DNA from: Humulus lupulus
Taxonomy: Eukaryota > Streptophyta > Magnoliopsida > Rosales > Cannabaceae
Direction of reading: 5' to 3'
Assembly (NCBI RefSeq): GCF_963169125.1
Contig: NC_084796.1
Location: forward strand, 90,070,888-90,134,887
DNA length: 64,000 nt
In this document: positions 10,822 to 21,541 of the stretch, piece after piece
How the letters are laid out: each line of letters begins with the position of its first letter
Numbering within the stretch: position 1 is the first letter of the stretch
Translations under genes and position numbers: made by a program
Notes under the pieces: model-generated
Told to the model about the DNA's origin: nothing
The model's database searches: none
What the model saw: the letters and a program-made list of their open reading frames with translations, nothing else

Positions 10822-12766
10822 TGTAATGCCCCGACTAATTCTAGACCTCGGACCATTAAAAACTACTAAGACATATCTACTATATTGGGAAGCATACATA
10901 AGAAATAATATAACTTTATTTAAAACCCAAAATATTGTGCAAAATAGAAAGTAAAGTATGAAATATAAAATAGGTATGGGTACCCTTTGTTTAGTACATA
11001 AAAACATAAAGACATCATAACTTTAATCAAATGTTTAAAGAACTAAGTGCGGAAATACATAAAGACATAAAACAAAAGACTTCATCCTCGATCTTCCTTC
11101 AATCCGTTCATCCTCAACACACATGCCAAGCTACCACGAATCTTTCCCGCCTTCCATATTCATTTTAGTGCATCATGCTAAAAATAAAGGAATGAGCCTA
11201 ATGCCAAGCAAGGAAAATCTACTAACAACATACGTCATAAATCACAAACATAAGACTATAACATAAACATATACTATAAGACATATCACTATAAAAATGT
11301 AATTCATATAGGAATACAATATTAATGGCCATTAACGTGGCATGTAATAAAACTATCTAGGTCCTTAGTCTACCAATCGAGGTAGGTTAGATCACAAGGT
11401 AGTGTATGATAACCCATCTAGGTCCTCTGTCTACTAATCGAGGTAGGGTAAATCATAACTCTAACCCACGATAATGATAAAAATCTTGGGGTTTGCTATC
11501 TAAGCAACTATAAACTCCAAGTGACTACAAAACATATTTATACATATACATATCATAGCATAAAACATATCATAACATAAACATATAAACACATATAATC
11601 TAACCTATTTTCCTTACCAAAAACCAAGATATGGAGATAAAAATGGGACTTGGAACACTCCTAAAACCAACAGTAAGAATGTTGAGTTTCTAAAGAAAGA
11701 GAGATGAAAAGAAAACCAAACCATTCGAGTAGAAAAGAAAACTTACCGTAAAGAACCTTAAGTTTCAAGAAACTTAAACACCTAATCAAGAATCATAAAC
11801 AAGAGTTAGGATCTGAAAAAAAAAAAAAAAAAAACTAAAGAACCATGAAGAACTGAACTTAAGGATAAGAATACCTTGATTGATCTTATGACTTGATCTA
11901 TACCTCGATACCAAAATAATTATATATCTTACTTCCCAAGTGTTTAGAAAAGCTTAGATTTTAAAAGCTATTTAACCCAAAACCCAAGTGTTTCTCTCTA
12001 TAGTAACCTTAGCAAATTGAAGGCTCTGAAGAATACTTGAAGAATGAAGAAAATGGTTGAGTACTAGGTCTTATTTATAGAGTTCAATGAGTGAAACTAA
12101 CCCCTTTTAATTTGAATAAATAAATGAATATAAAATAAAAAAGATTTGAATTTTCGTTCATTAGACGCCCAGAACTCGGTCAAAATCATTCAAGAGCAAG
12201 TCCAAGTGGTTAAGGCTGTTTTTAAATTTTAAAACCACAAACTTTAAAAAAAAATGGACCAGGGGCGGCGTGTTTTCCGTATCTCCTGTAGGCGATATAT
12301 TGGCCCCTATAGTTGCGATATATCGACATACGTTGATATATCAAGCACGTATTTGTACTTTCCAGCATATTTTGAATTGATCAAACTGCTTTGACTGAGT
12401 CAAAATGTGATCCTAACAGCTGCTGGAAGGTTCTAGAGCTTGTAGATCTTTATTTTAATTAAACTATTCATAAAAAACACTTAAATCCTTAATAACATGA
12501 TTATGACAAGTGTCATATTCTTAATAATTCTATCTAAACCTTAGGTTATAATAAATAATATTTCTAAGACGAGCAATATTAATCAAACCTTATGTTATAA
12601 TTAATATTTCTATACTATAGGTTAAACTTATAAAATCCATAACTGTTGCTATGAGTTTCCAACTAAGTCCCGGCTTGAACCAAAATCCACAGAAACTAAC
12701 ATACTACAAGCTACTACTAGCTACTACTACTACTATCTAGCTAAGTAAAAATTATGAGACACTACA
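10822..12766 (-). repeat. 3' LTR of minus-strand Tekay element B (1,945 bp)
   Basis: Read on the minus strand it starts TGTAGTGTCTCATAA and ends GGGGCATTACA. It is followed (12767-12784) by a polypurine tract and then the end of pol. A TATA box on the minus strand lies at about 12070-12080 (CTATAAATAAG). It has GATATATCG-type palindromes at about 12292-12345 and a doubled unit at 11340-11460 (CTAGGTCCT-GTCTAC-AATCGAGGTAGG). It is diverged from the LTRs of the element at 55860. Confidence 0.85.
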
Positions 12767-12784
12767 ATTCTCCCCTACTTAAAA
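12767..12784 (-). other. Polypurine tract of element B
   Basis: On the minus strand this reads AAGTAGGGGAGAAT directly before the LTR, nearly identical to the tract AGTAGGGGAGAA of the element at 55860-64000. It would prime plus-strand DNA synthesis. Confidence 0.8.
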
Positions 12785-12802
12785 GAATTTCGTCCACGAA
12801 AT

Positions 12803-13670
12803 TTACTTACCAAACAATTTCGGATACCGTCCTAACATGTCTTCCTCCAACTCCCACGTTGCCTCCCATTCAGAACTATTACTCCATAAGACCTTGGCTA
12901 TCAGAATACTCTTAGACCGTAATTCCTTCATCTCTTTATCTAGGATGCTAACCAGTCGTTCCTCGTAACTCCAATCTTGCTGGGGTGCTGGTTTATCGTA
13001 CTTGAGGACATAAGATGGGTCTGACACATATCTACACAACATCGAGATGTGAAACACATTGTGGCTATCTTCTAGAGCTAGCGGTAGGGCTAATCTATAT
13101 GCAACTTTTCCCACCTTGTCCAATATCTCAAAAGGACCTATAAATCGGGGACTAAGTTTTCCTTTCTTCCCAAACCGCTTCACACCATTCATAGGAGATA
13201 TCTTTAAGAAGAATTGATCTCCGACTTTGAATTCCACATCACGCCGCCTGGCATTCGCATAACTTTTCTGTTGGCTTTGAGCAGTGAGCATACACTTTCT
13301 AATCAGCACCACTGCATCCTAAGCCTCTCTAATAGCTTCGGGTCCAAGAAGTTTCCTTTCTCCTACCTCGTCCCAATGTAACGGCGATCCACACCTCCTT
13401 CCATAAAGTAACTCATAGGGTGCCATCCCGATCGTTGACTGGTAGCTATTGTTGTAGGAGAGTTCTATCAGTGGCAAATACTTATTCCATGCTCCTCTGA
13501 AGACAAGTACACAAGCGCATAACATATGCCATGGCTTGCTTCAAGCTTCCCCAAAATCTCGATGTAAACAGTGATCCTCTATCTGATGCTATGGTCTTAG
13601 GGATTCCATGTAATCATACTATTTCTCGGACATAAATGCCTGCGCACTGGTAGGCATTGTACGTAATCTT
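12803..13670 (-). pseudogene. Element B pol, C-terminal part (integrase end and chromodomain)
   Basis: This is the 3' end of a Ty3/Gypsy polyprotein. The open part 12803-13312 (169 codons) covers the integrase C-terminal region (VGDQFFLKISPM, KLSPRFIGPFEIL, NVFHISML) and a chromodomain-like tail (VLWSNSSEWEATWELEEDM) and ends at a natural stop. Upstream, 13319-13525 holds the late integrase core (NNSYQSTIGMAPYELLYGRR), cut off by an in-frame TAG at about 13319. Near 13526 a frame-breaking deletion has removed the block with the last catalytic acidic residue. The coding continues across the CACTA insertion to 30336-30887. The chromodomain supports a chromovirus, Tekay/Del type. Confidence 0.88.
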
Positions 13671-14080
13671 CACTACAAGAAAAAACAGTATTCATAACAC
13701 TTAAAAACTGCTAACCGGGACTATTGATAACACTTCTGAAAATGCTAACGTAGCCCCTATTATTAAAAGTCCAGTGTTTTCTACAACAGTATTTGAATGT
13801 TATGTTCGGTGTTATCTTAAACTATTCAATAACACAATTTTAGGTTCTATAATATTCAAATAATAACATTTAGATAGAGTTTTTGGTTATAAATTTGAAG
13901 TTTAATCTTATACTTTTTTCATAACACTTTTCAACTGTTACATTTGATTATTTTGATAACATTTTTAGTTTGTTATATTATATAAACCATAACGATTTTC
14001 TACGCTTATAATATGTTTTTAAATCATAGCATATAGTAATAAAATTTTAAATTTTATTTTGATAAGTATACTTATATGGT
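13671..14080 (+). repeat. CACTA left terminal and subterminal region
   Basis: Terminal CACTACAAGAAAAAACAGT, then a 400-bp region rich in ATAACACTT, AATAACAC, GATAACA and GTTATG-type motifs in both orientations. Such subterminal repeats are the transposase-binding regions in known CACTA elements. The individual sites here are degenerate. Confidence 0.7.
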
Positions 14081-14487
14081 TTTTATTTTAATTAAAAGAT
14101 TTTCATTATTGTATTTTGATAAAAAAAATTCAAAATTAATCATAAAATGTAATTCTCAATAGATTGATAAACCATAAGTATTACATTAAACAATAACTAA
14201 TTCAAACCATGAATGTGTCTACTTCATGAGATCTTAGTTCTAACTTAAGTTTGAAAGCATAACATAATAAAGTTTTATAATCTTGAACAATTTTTACTTC
14301 AAAAATGAAAAATAGAAACATTACAAGATACACAAAAGTAAACGAAACTTGCTCCATCCTTCAAATCATCATCCTTTGTGCACTTGTCTTTGTTGTGAGT
14401 CCATTTGCTTAGCTACAACAAAATTTAAATAATTAATGCTTCAACGTAAAGTTATAGTAAACTAAAAGAGTACATAAAAAAAGTTAA

Positions 14488-14793
14488 TTATCTAATTATA
14501 ACTTTATCAGCTGGCCATGCAATTATACTACCTATAGCATCTTCTATAGTAGACATAACTGTTGAAGGCCTCCACAGAAATGCATCATTCTTTCTCACAA
14601 GATCTATCCCCACTTTCATAGCACTAGGCCCAAGAGGAACATGGTGAACCTCATCCTTTGGGTCACTTGAAATAAAATAACCTTCTGCAACAATTTCTCC
14701 AGATCCAATCCAATCTAATATTTTGCATTTGGAGCCATTGATTTTAATGCAGATATTAGTGAAATAACAACTATAATTGATACTACAACTCAA
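14488..14793 (-). pseudogene. CACTA-associated protein fragment (TNP-like domain)
   Basis: A 101-codon minus-strand ORF containing KCKILDWIGSGEIVAEG, SSDPKDEVHHVPLGPSAMKV and FLWRPSTVMSTIEDAIGS-IIAWPADKV. This run (IVAEG...DP...VHHVPLG...WRP...IAWP) is a conserved segment I associate with proteins of plant En/Spm-type elements. I am not certain of the Pfam name (TNP1-like or a DUF next to TNP2). The genuine exon is probably about 14495-14745; the N-terminal 20 residues look like intron. It is the only trace of the element's own coding sequence, and no catalytic transposase domain is seen. Confidence 0.62.
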
Positions 14794-15318
14794 ACTAATC
14801 CACTATAAAGAAAAAATAAACTTCATTCACACAAACCAAAAGAAACACAACTAATTGGGCTTCACTCAAAGACACATAGATATTGAATAAAACATTTCAC
14901 AAATCCAAATTTTTAGACAATCAACCCGAGCTCTGATTTAATTTTTTTAATAATTGTCTACTCAAACTACTATTCACTAATCTCATAAAACTGTATTGCA
15001 TTATTATTATTATTTGAAAAATAGAGAAGAAGATAAGACAATGTTAGCAGCATATACATATGTATGTATACGTTTTAGTATTGTTATTATTATTTGAAAC
15101 TCTTGTTTTAGTGTGTACAAAATATATTTAAAAAGAAAGTCACCGCCCCTATAAATGTGCACAGCAAGCAGGAAAATCAGAAAATAAAAAAAACATAAAT
15201 ATATATTATTACATATATGGTGTATTCATATATCCACTTGATATCTTTTTGATAATTTTGTGTAGTGATGAATGTTGATAATGCTATAGTTTGTGCTAAT
15301 ATAACTAGTTTTACTCAG

Positions 15319-16007
15319 GGTTGTACTGCAACAGTGCTTCTGGTATGGACTGATGGTGCTGAAAATTTCTTTGCACAATGTGCAAATGTGGGGGACTCAG
15401 CATGTGTTATGAAGTACGTATCATGTTACTTTTGTCTTCCATAAATATATCTCTGTAAAATTAAAATATCATGAACCAACCCAACCAGCAATGAAATTCA
15501 AATAAATCACAAACTCAGAATAAACTTAAGCAATTGATGAAACACACTAACGCACACATGATCATGACAATGAACTTATGATGTTTTAATACAGTTTAGT
15601 AACTACTTTCACGTATCATGTTATTTTTGTCTTCCTTAAATTATCTCTGTAAAATTATTATTGTTTAATACTTATTAGATGTGGTCCAAATATAATTATA
15701 GAAGTACCTGCATTGTAATGTATACCAGCAGCATGATAATTTATACTGGATATGTTTAATTGTAGCAGTGCCAATGGGAAACCGATTAAGATGACGGAGG
15801 ACCATAGAGTAGTTAGTCATACTGAAAGACTGAGAATGGAAGAAAGAGGAGAGCCACTGAGAGATGGAGAAACACGATTATGCGGTACTTAAACTTCATT
15901 TTTTTTGTTTTTGGACTACCATAATCTTAAATAAAGAAGTAGTCACTTTTTGCCTCTTCTTCAGGCTTGAATCTTGCTCGGATGCTTGGAGACAAGTTTC
16001 TTAAAGA
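15319..16007 (+). pseudogene. Captured KAPP-like protein phosphatase 2C exons
   Basis: Three consecutive exons with good splice sites. Exon 15319-15413 reads GCTATVLLVWTDGAENFF then AQCANVGDSACVM (PP2C motif with the metal-site region GDS). Exon 15766-15884 reads GKPIKMTEDHRVVSHTERLR then GEPLRDGETRLCG. Exon 15965-16007 reads LNLARMLGDKFLKE. Phases fit across both introns (GTACGT...TGTAG and GTACTT...TTCAG). The donor is a plant PP2C, most like kinase-associated protein phosphatase (KAPP). The catalytic domain is cut at both ends: the FHA domain and the C-terminal half are absent. No stop interrupts the exons, so capture is fairly recent. It is on the opposite strand from the CACTA protein remnant, inside the transposon. 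Confidence 0.85.
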
Positions 16008-16572
16008 GTAAGATGCTCGGTTTAGTTCATAACCATTTTATATATTGGTTCTAGTCTTTGTACTATTAGAAGGGATAATGGTTTTTGTACACAGTTATAG
16101 ACAGACAGTTTCCTTCATGTTTATGTTTCTGGATCATAATTTTGATTCTATTTTCTAATATAAATTTCTAATTTTATTGTGACTATCAGTTTTTCTCTTT
16201 CTTTCCTTTGTGCCTAAATATAGTGAGGCTTGGACTCTACTTTGAATCTCAGATGATTCTCTTCTATGGATGAATATTCTGCTGAACTATAAAGGTGTGA
16301 TTTAGTTTGGTTTTAGTATTTTAGTAGCTGACTATATAAGGTGTGATGCAAATGTAGTGGTCAAGATGTATATGAATTATAATGGGTTTCTTTTTATTAA
16401 ATCCATAATAGTCTACTTATATGCACTGCAAATAACATATGCCCATGCATCAGAGCAATTACACTTGATAATTGAAATGATCTATTGCAACATCTAGGAA
16501 CTACTATATAGGAAAAGTTTAAGCTGTTACATGTTGCAGTATCTGGTTATTCTAAAAATTACTAATACTATC

Positions 16573-16931
16573 TGTAGGAATTGGTTCGGTCAGCTATGCT
16601 GACCTGTTCATTTCAGTCACGAACAACTTAACTGTTTTACTCTTCTTAGTAATGTTAGTTAAGTATAATTGTCTATAAATAGACATTACATTGTACAGGT
16701 TATTTTTAATGACAATTTACATTGTATTAGCTCTGTAATCTTGTAAACAAACTGATATAGAAGGCTTTCAAGATTGTAATGTGGATTGATATTCAGCAAT
16801 AAAGAAAGTGGCTATTTCATTCAAATTCTCTTCTTCTTCTCACCTCTGTTTTTTAATTTTCTCTGTCTAAAGTTCTATAAGATTATTCTTAAGCTATTTG
16901 ATCAATTGTATTTGATTAAGGATTCACAACA
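16573..16931 (+). repeat. 359-bp solo LTR, probably Copia
   Basis: Starts TGTAGGAATTGGTTCGG and ends GGATTCACAACA, flanked by the perfect TSD CTATC (16568-16572 and 16932-16936). A TATA box is at 16674-16681 (TATAAATA) and AATAAA occurs near the R end (16799-16804). The short length suits a Copia LTR or a TRIM. No internal region is present. It inserted after the PP2C fragment was captured, since it lies within the CACTA body. Confidence 0.85.
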
Positions 16932-17618
16932 CTATCAGCAAAGATGATTATAGTCATAATCATTTTGATCCATTTGCACTCAATACTTGTTATGCACATG
17001 TATTGAAGATCAAGTTAAAGTTTGAGCTAATGGGCCACACCGTTAATTGTTTTACGATGAGTAGTAGTTTGAGGAGTAAGAACCCATTGATGAGTATATA
17101 TAGAGAGAGATAAGACAGAAATATAATATTACTGAGAAAAGCTCCTATCTGTCCATACAAAATGGAGCTGAAAATGCACCTTATTCATTATCTTACTCCA
17201 AAGGTAACAATCTCAAAACCAAATTCCATGATACCAGTTCACTAACATTTATTCTCTTCTCTTCATAGATTTTATTGGAAAAACAAACTTGAATACCATA
17301 AAAAGTTTAGTTTCCTGGGATACAAACAGAACATTAAACTACCATGTGAAAATGACTTGTCTTGACCAGGGGAAAACTACAATAAAAAACTTCAGTTATT
17401 TGTATACTTTTTATATAGAAGAAATATATTTATCATGAGAATCTCTCTAATCTTTCTATTTAGTTATATAGATATTATATTCTTAATAATTTTTTTTTGA
17501 TATAGTATTAATGTTTGTTTGTTTTGCATAATTTAATTGGGAATCGTATGAGTTATGATGATTTTTGTATATAAAGCTCGATCTTGACTCTGTTTTTGTT
17601 TTTGTTTTGTGGTGTCAG

Positions 17619-17704
17619 ATATCTATCTAAGCTGCTTTCGGAGCGTCTCAAGGTCAGTCCATTTGTGGTTGTGCTTCCATATTGCTACAGGTTATTAAAC
17701 CAGG
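17619..17704 (+). pseudogene. Captured exon of a STAR/QKI-type KH-domain RNA-binding protein
   Basis: An 86-nt exon bounded by GGTGTCAG and GTGAGT reads YLSKLLSERLKVSPF then VVVLPYCYRLLNQ. This matches the YL-ELLAERQKLGPF-QVLP-C-RLLNQE segment found upstream of the KH domain in plant QKI/SPIN1-like proteins. The 3' exon edge (CAGG, then GTGAGT) fits the continuation of that protein. Only this exon is recognisable; the KH domain itself is absent. The donor gene is unrelated to the PP2C 1.6 kb upstream. Alternatives are unlikely given the motif. Confidence 0.8.
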
Positions 17705-20064
17705 GTGAGTTTAGGTTCTACAACAACATAGTTTTTAAGTTTGCCATTGTTACCCCACTTTTCCCATAAAGTTAAGGGAAATTCTGATTTTTGGGATACT
17801 TTTTAATCTTCTGTGCTCATGGGGTTTCGATAAGAGTTGATAACATGTAAATATTGGAGCCATTGTGTCTTAATGGTGTGTAAAAATAAGTTAGTGTTAA
17901 AATCATTACTGAGTGACTTTTCTCTTGGACATGAATGCGTAGGTTCTTGTAAACTCAATTTTGTATTCTATTCTTTCTTTTCTTTAGGAATATTCTGCTG
18001 TATTTCTGTTGGCCAGAAATGATCAAATTAGTAACTACTAAGTTAGCTAATTGGTGTCAGCATAGCAAAGTCAAGACACACTTTGCTGCTGCATTTTTCA
18101 TGTTTAAAAGTTTGAAATTATTGTTTTTTCCATTGGAAGTTCAATGAAGTGGCAAAGCAACTGTTTCTTTCTTTTCACTGAAAACAACAGCGTCAGATGT
18201 TTTCTCCCCATAATGGCTAGCATTCTTGTAGAGTAAAGAGGAGAAATCAATCTAATGTTAAAAGGGGAAGTTTGCCTAAAAAATATGCATATTAAAGGTG
18301 TTATTATGTTTTTCATTGAGGTTTCAAAATTTTGTTGTCTATATCATGTGAGTTACAATACATCTTGAGAGGAGTAGTATAATTTTTTTGGGGTTATTAC
18401 TAATTACATGTTGCCTAGAACCTATATCATATTCCAATTGAGTTTTTTTTTTTTTCCTTTTCTCATAAATAGTTCTTTTGTTAATGGGACGTTACTCTTT
18501 CTTTTGTATTTGGTTTTTGATGTATATATTCAAACTAAAAAATTTTATGTACTGGCCTTGCACTAAAAAATGTTTTACATTTTATTACCCAAGTTTTTGA
18601 ATTGCAAGAAGCTATTTTTATAATTATTCTAATACATTTCCCCACATGGGTTTGGATTCGACTTTCAAATTTCTGTGAGTTTTTGAAGTTTATTAGATAT
18701 ACATCAAATAACTAACAGAAAATCAGAAAACATATAAGCCATATTTATTAACCAACCATCAATCATTATCAATTCAAAATATTCAAACAACACACAAGTT
18801 TTCTTCCTTATCTCGCCGCAGCACACAAATTTCTCAGATGCTACTTCACTATGGATGAATATCTATGATATTCAAACTCCTCTAACATTTGCAAAATATT
18901 TTAACAAAAATAAAAGAGAACATACCTCTTGCAAACTGCTGCAAATAAAGTTCCTTCCAATTTGAAATCCAATGATGCCACTAAAATGAAAGCAAAATTA
19001 CATACCAATTAATAAACTATCAACATCATTCGACCTTTAATTAGGAGTCATCATTAAAAAAAATTACAACTCTTACAACCAAGAAACTATCCAAACCCAC
19101 TATAGAGTCCTTGGAAACTAGAGCTCAAAAAATAAAAAGAACAACAAAACTCTTAAATACAACGACAAGAGGCAGCGAAAGCAGCAAAAAAACTAAATTG
19201 AGAAAGAAATAAATAGAAACAGCCATTTACTTCTCACAGGGGAATGAAAAGTTAACTTTTTCTCTTTTGTACAATGCACCCAGACATTTACTTGAGCCGT
19301 GAATTATATAAATTTGACCCACAATAAAACTCTCCATTACATATATTCGTCTAATAGCTAAGCTATGTTCATAAAGAAAAATTAAAAAAAGTGCTACAAT
19401 ATGAATTATTTGATAATGAATAGGAAGCTAATTGCGCGGAACAATTTTGCAGTGATCACAAGATGCATAACCAAGTTTTTCAAGTTTACAACTGAGATAA
19501 AAAAATCGTCAACTTTTGATGTGGTAGTGATATAATGGTATTTCCTCACCCTTAATTTAAATAACTAAGAAAAAAATATGATAATTTAATGAGGTAACAC
19601 TTTGGTAGTGATTGTCCTTTAAAGGTGAGATAAGGAACCGAAAAAGAGTGACGACAAACTCTAATCAAATGCTAATACTTAGGTTTGTAAGCAGGGTTGT
19701 TAAGTGGTTACCACATTTTTTCCCATAGAATATTACTTGAACAAGTTCAATGATCAGGTGTTTACTTCAATTTTATTAGTATAATTACATTTACATGAGT
19801 CAGACCGTTGCAAATCTGAAGTACAATTACGCATCAAAGGATGTATCTCCCACATAAAAATTCAATTATATTGAACATGTCCAGGAAAACATGGGTGGAA
19901 GGAGAATCATATCCCAATTTATTAATAAGAAAAAAACTAGTCTTTGCTAGAAATTTATTTTGCATTTATCTTGTGTTTAATATAAGAAAATAAAACCTAA
20001 TAAGTACCAAGAATTTGAATAAATGTTTATGACAAACAAAAGTCAGTTGTCATCGAGACAGTAC
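17705..20064. other. CACTA interior, non-coding
   Basis: AT-rich sequence with no convincing exon. The first part is probably the intron that followed the KH exon in the donor. ATGGATGAATAT near 16266 and again near 18850 suggests one duplicated or shared internal segment. Poly-T and poly-A stretches are scattered through it. I see nothing else I can name. Confidence 0.5.
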
Positions 20065-21003
20065 CTGAGGCCTGAAGCATCAGATTGTAAAGAGGCCTCA
20101 ATAGCAGCATCATTGTATTCAGTAACAGGAGAAATTATTGGCTGGGTCTGGGGTGGAGTAAAGAATGGTACACTGCTCTCTTCTCGAGGTGGGAATTCAA
20201 CTCCAGTAGCCTGTGATATATATTTATACATAGATTACTTAGAATACTTTATTATAAAAGTGAGTTAAGAAATAAAAATAGGTTCCTTTCCAAATACTGT
20301 AGTAGCACATTAGCTATAAAAACTCTAAACAGAAAAAGGAACACATAGAATTAATACAACCCATCCAAACACAGACGCAAAACGTTCATCATAACTTAAG
20401 CATCAAGGACAACACTAAGGGATTCAACTTCAGCATATATATACCTTGTAGGCTAGTATAACCATGTATAACTAACATTCACATTCATCTGCACCCATTC
20501 TATTGCATATCTCACATAAAGCAGAAAGCAAAAAAAAAAGGTTGATCATATGATATTTACACTTTAATCAACTTAAATAAGCTTTTGCCCAAATGCCTTG
20601 GCTGACGAAGTAATTAACAAGAGAAAATTGTGTATCAAGCTTAACATGCTAAAATAACATTTAATAAACTAACAAACCTTCAGTTCATTATATGGAGCAT
20701 AGTATTGAGGATATCTCCCCTGAGGTCCCCCGAAGGCTTCTTGCCATGTGTCAATTAGGATTAGTATCTTTTCCCTCACATTCAAGTCTGGCTGCAGAAT
20801 TTAAACAATTGCATCAGACAAGTTAGATTTACTAGGAATGCATAGGAGAGATTCACAGTGAAAGGACAAGAAAAACAGATAGGATCAGAAGAAAATTAGG
20901 GTACCTTCTTCTTTACTATTTTAACCATTTCATGTAAGATATCACGCTCAACTATCTGCTGGAAAAAATTCTCACCACAATTTTTGATCTGCTGGAAAAC
21001 ACT
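20065..21003 (-). pseudogene. Captured TOM1-like (TOL) VHS/GAT protein exons
   Basis: Minus-strand exons of a TOM1-LIKE ubiquitin-binding trafficking protein. About 21003-20905 reads NCGENFFQQIVERDILHEMV then KIVKKK. 20791-20678 reads [20 protein letters not shown] then [18 protein letters not shown]. 20210-20065 reads ATGVEFPPREESSVPFFTPP then QTQPIISPVTEYNDAAIEAS. Acceptors and donors are in place (CTGCAG, GTTTGT, CACAG, GTACTG). The family binds ubiquitinated cargo at endosomes. Here the first half of VHS and all of GAT and the C-terminus are missing. The first exon contains an in-frame 33-bp tandem duplication (NCGE-FFQQI twice), and its upstream edge runs into a copy of a later intron, so the capture is rearranged. 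No stops occur in the exons. Confidence 0.85.
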
Positions 21004-21052
21004 CTCACCACAGTGAAAGGACAAGAAAAACAGATAGGATTAGAAGAAAATG
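20854..21052 (-). repeat. Duplicated intron segment beside the TOL exon
   Basis: A 44-bp segment (CACAGTGAAAGGACAAG...AGAAGAAAAT) occurs at 20854-20897 and again at 21009-21052, 155 bp apart, with one difference. The second copy joins directly to exon sequence at a TGTGGTGAG overlap, which looks like a template-switch or tandem-duplication joint. Confidence 0.85.
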
Positions 21053-21058
21053 ACTTAC

Positions 21059-21124
21059 TTGAAGGTCTTGGCAGGCAACCTTGGTACTGGTTGAACAAGT
21101 TCTTAATGTCCATCAAAGCTTGAA
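21059..21124 (-). pseudogene. Unidentified captured exon
   Basis: Sixty-six nucleotides between an acceptor (TTTGTAG) and a strong donor (GTAAGT) on the minus strand. One frame is open: QALMDIKNLFNQYQGCLPRPS. I do not recognise the protein. It sits between the eL38 and TOL fragments, and may be a displaced TOL exon or a fifth donor gene. Confidence 0.4.
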
Positions 21125-21357
21125 CTACAAATTTTGTTTGTAAAGAAGGTTAAGTAAAAAAGGTTAAAGATGGAGGAAAGCATTTTCTTATTGATGTTGG
21201 TACAAGAGATATAAAGAATTGAAGAATTTGTATGGCTAAGATGGAAGTTCAGATGTCGCAGTCAACACAAACATGTTAAGAATTCTCTCTTTTAAAAATC
21301 TAAATCTGATCATTGAAACAATCAAATCAATATCAAAAAATAACAAAATTATAATAA

Positions 21358-21541
21358 CTGGGGGAAGGGATTGCTTCAACTTGTCAGCCTTTTCAGAATC
21401 AAAGACACAAAGTGTGTAGAGGTACTTTGAGCATCTGACCTTGAACTTGACCGCATCTTTGCTCCTCTTGATCTTAACTGAACGAGCATCCTTCCTTCTT
21501 GCAGTAAGAAGGAAATCTTTGATCTCATGGATTTGCTTAGG
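21358..21541 (-). pseudogene. RPL38: Captured exon of 60S ribosomal protein eL38
   Basis: The minus-strand exon gives 61 consecutive residues starting [20 protein letters not shown], then [20 protein letters not shown] and ending KLKQSLPP. This is ribosomal protein eL38, usually about 69 residues: only the initiator Met and the last few residues are missing, as they are on neighbouring exons in plant genes. There is no stop or frameshift. The acceptor before CCTAAG reads AA rather than AG, and the position after the exon is GTTATT, so splicing may be impaired. The 3.9-kb LTR inserted just upstream (21549) separates the exon from any captured promoter. Confidence 0.93.
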
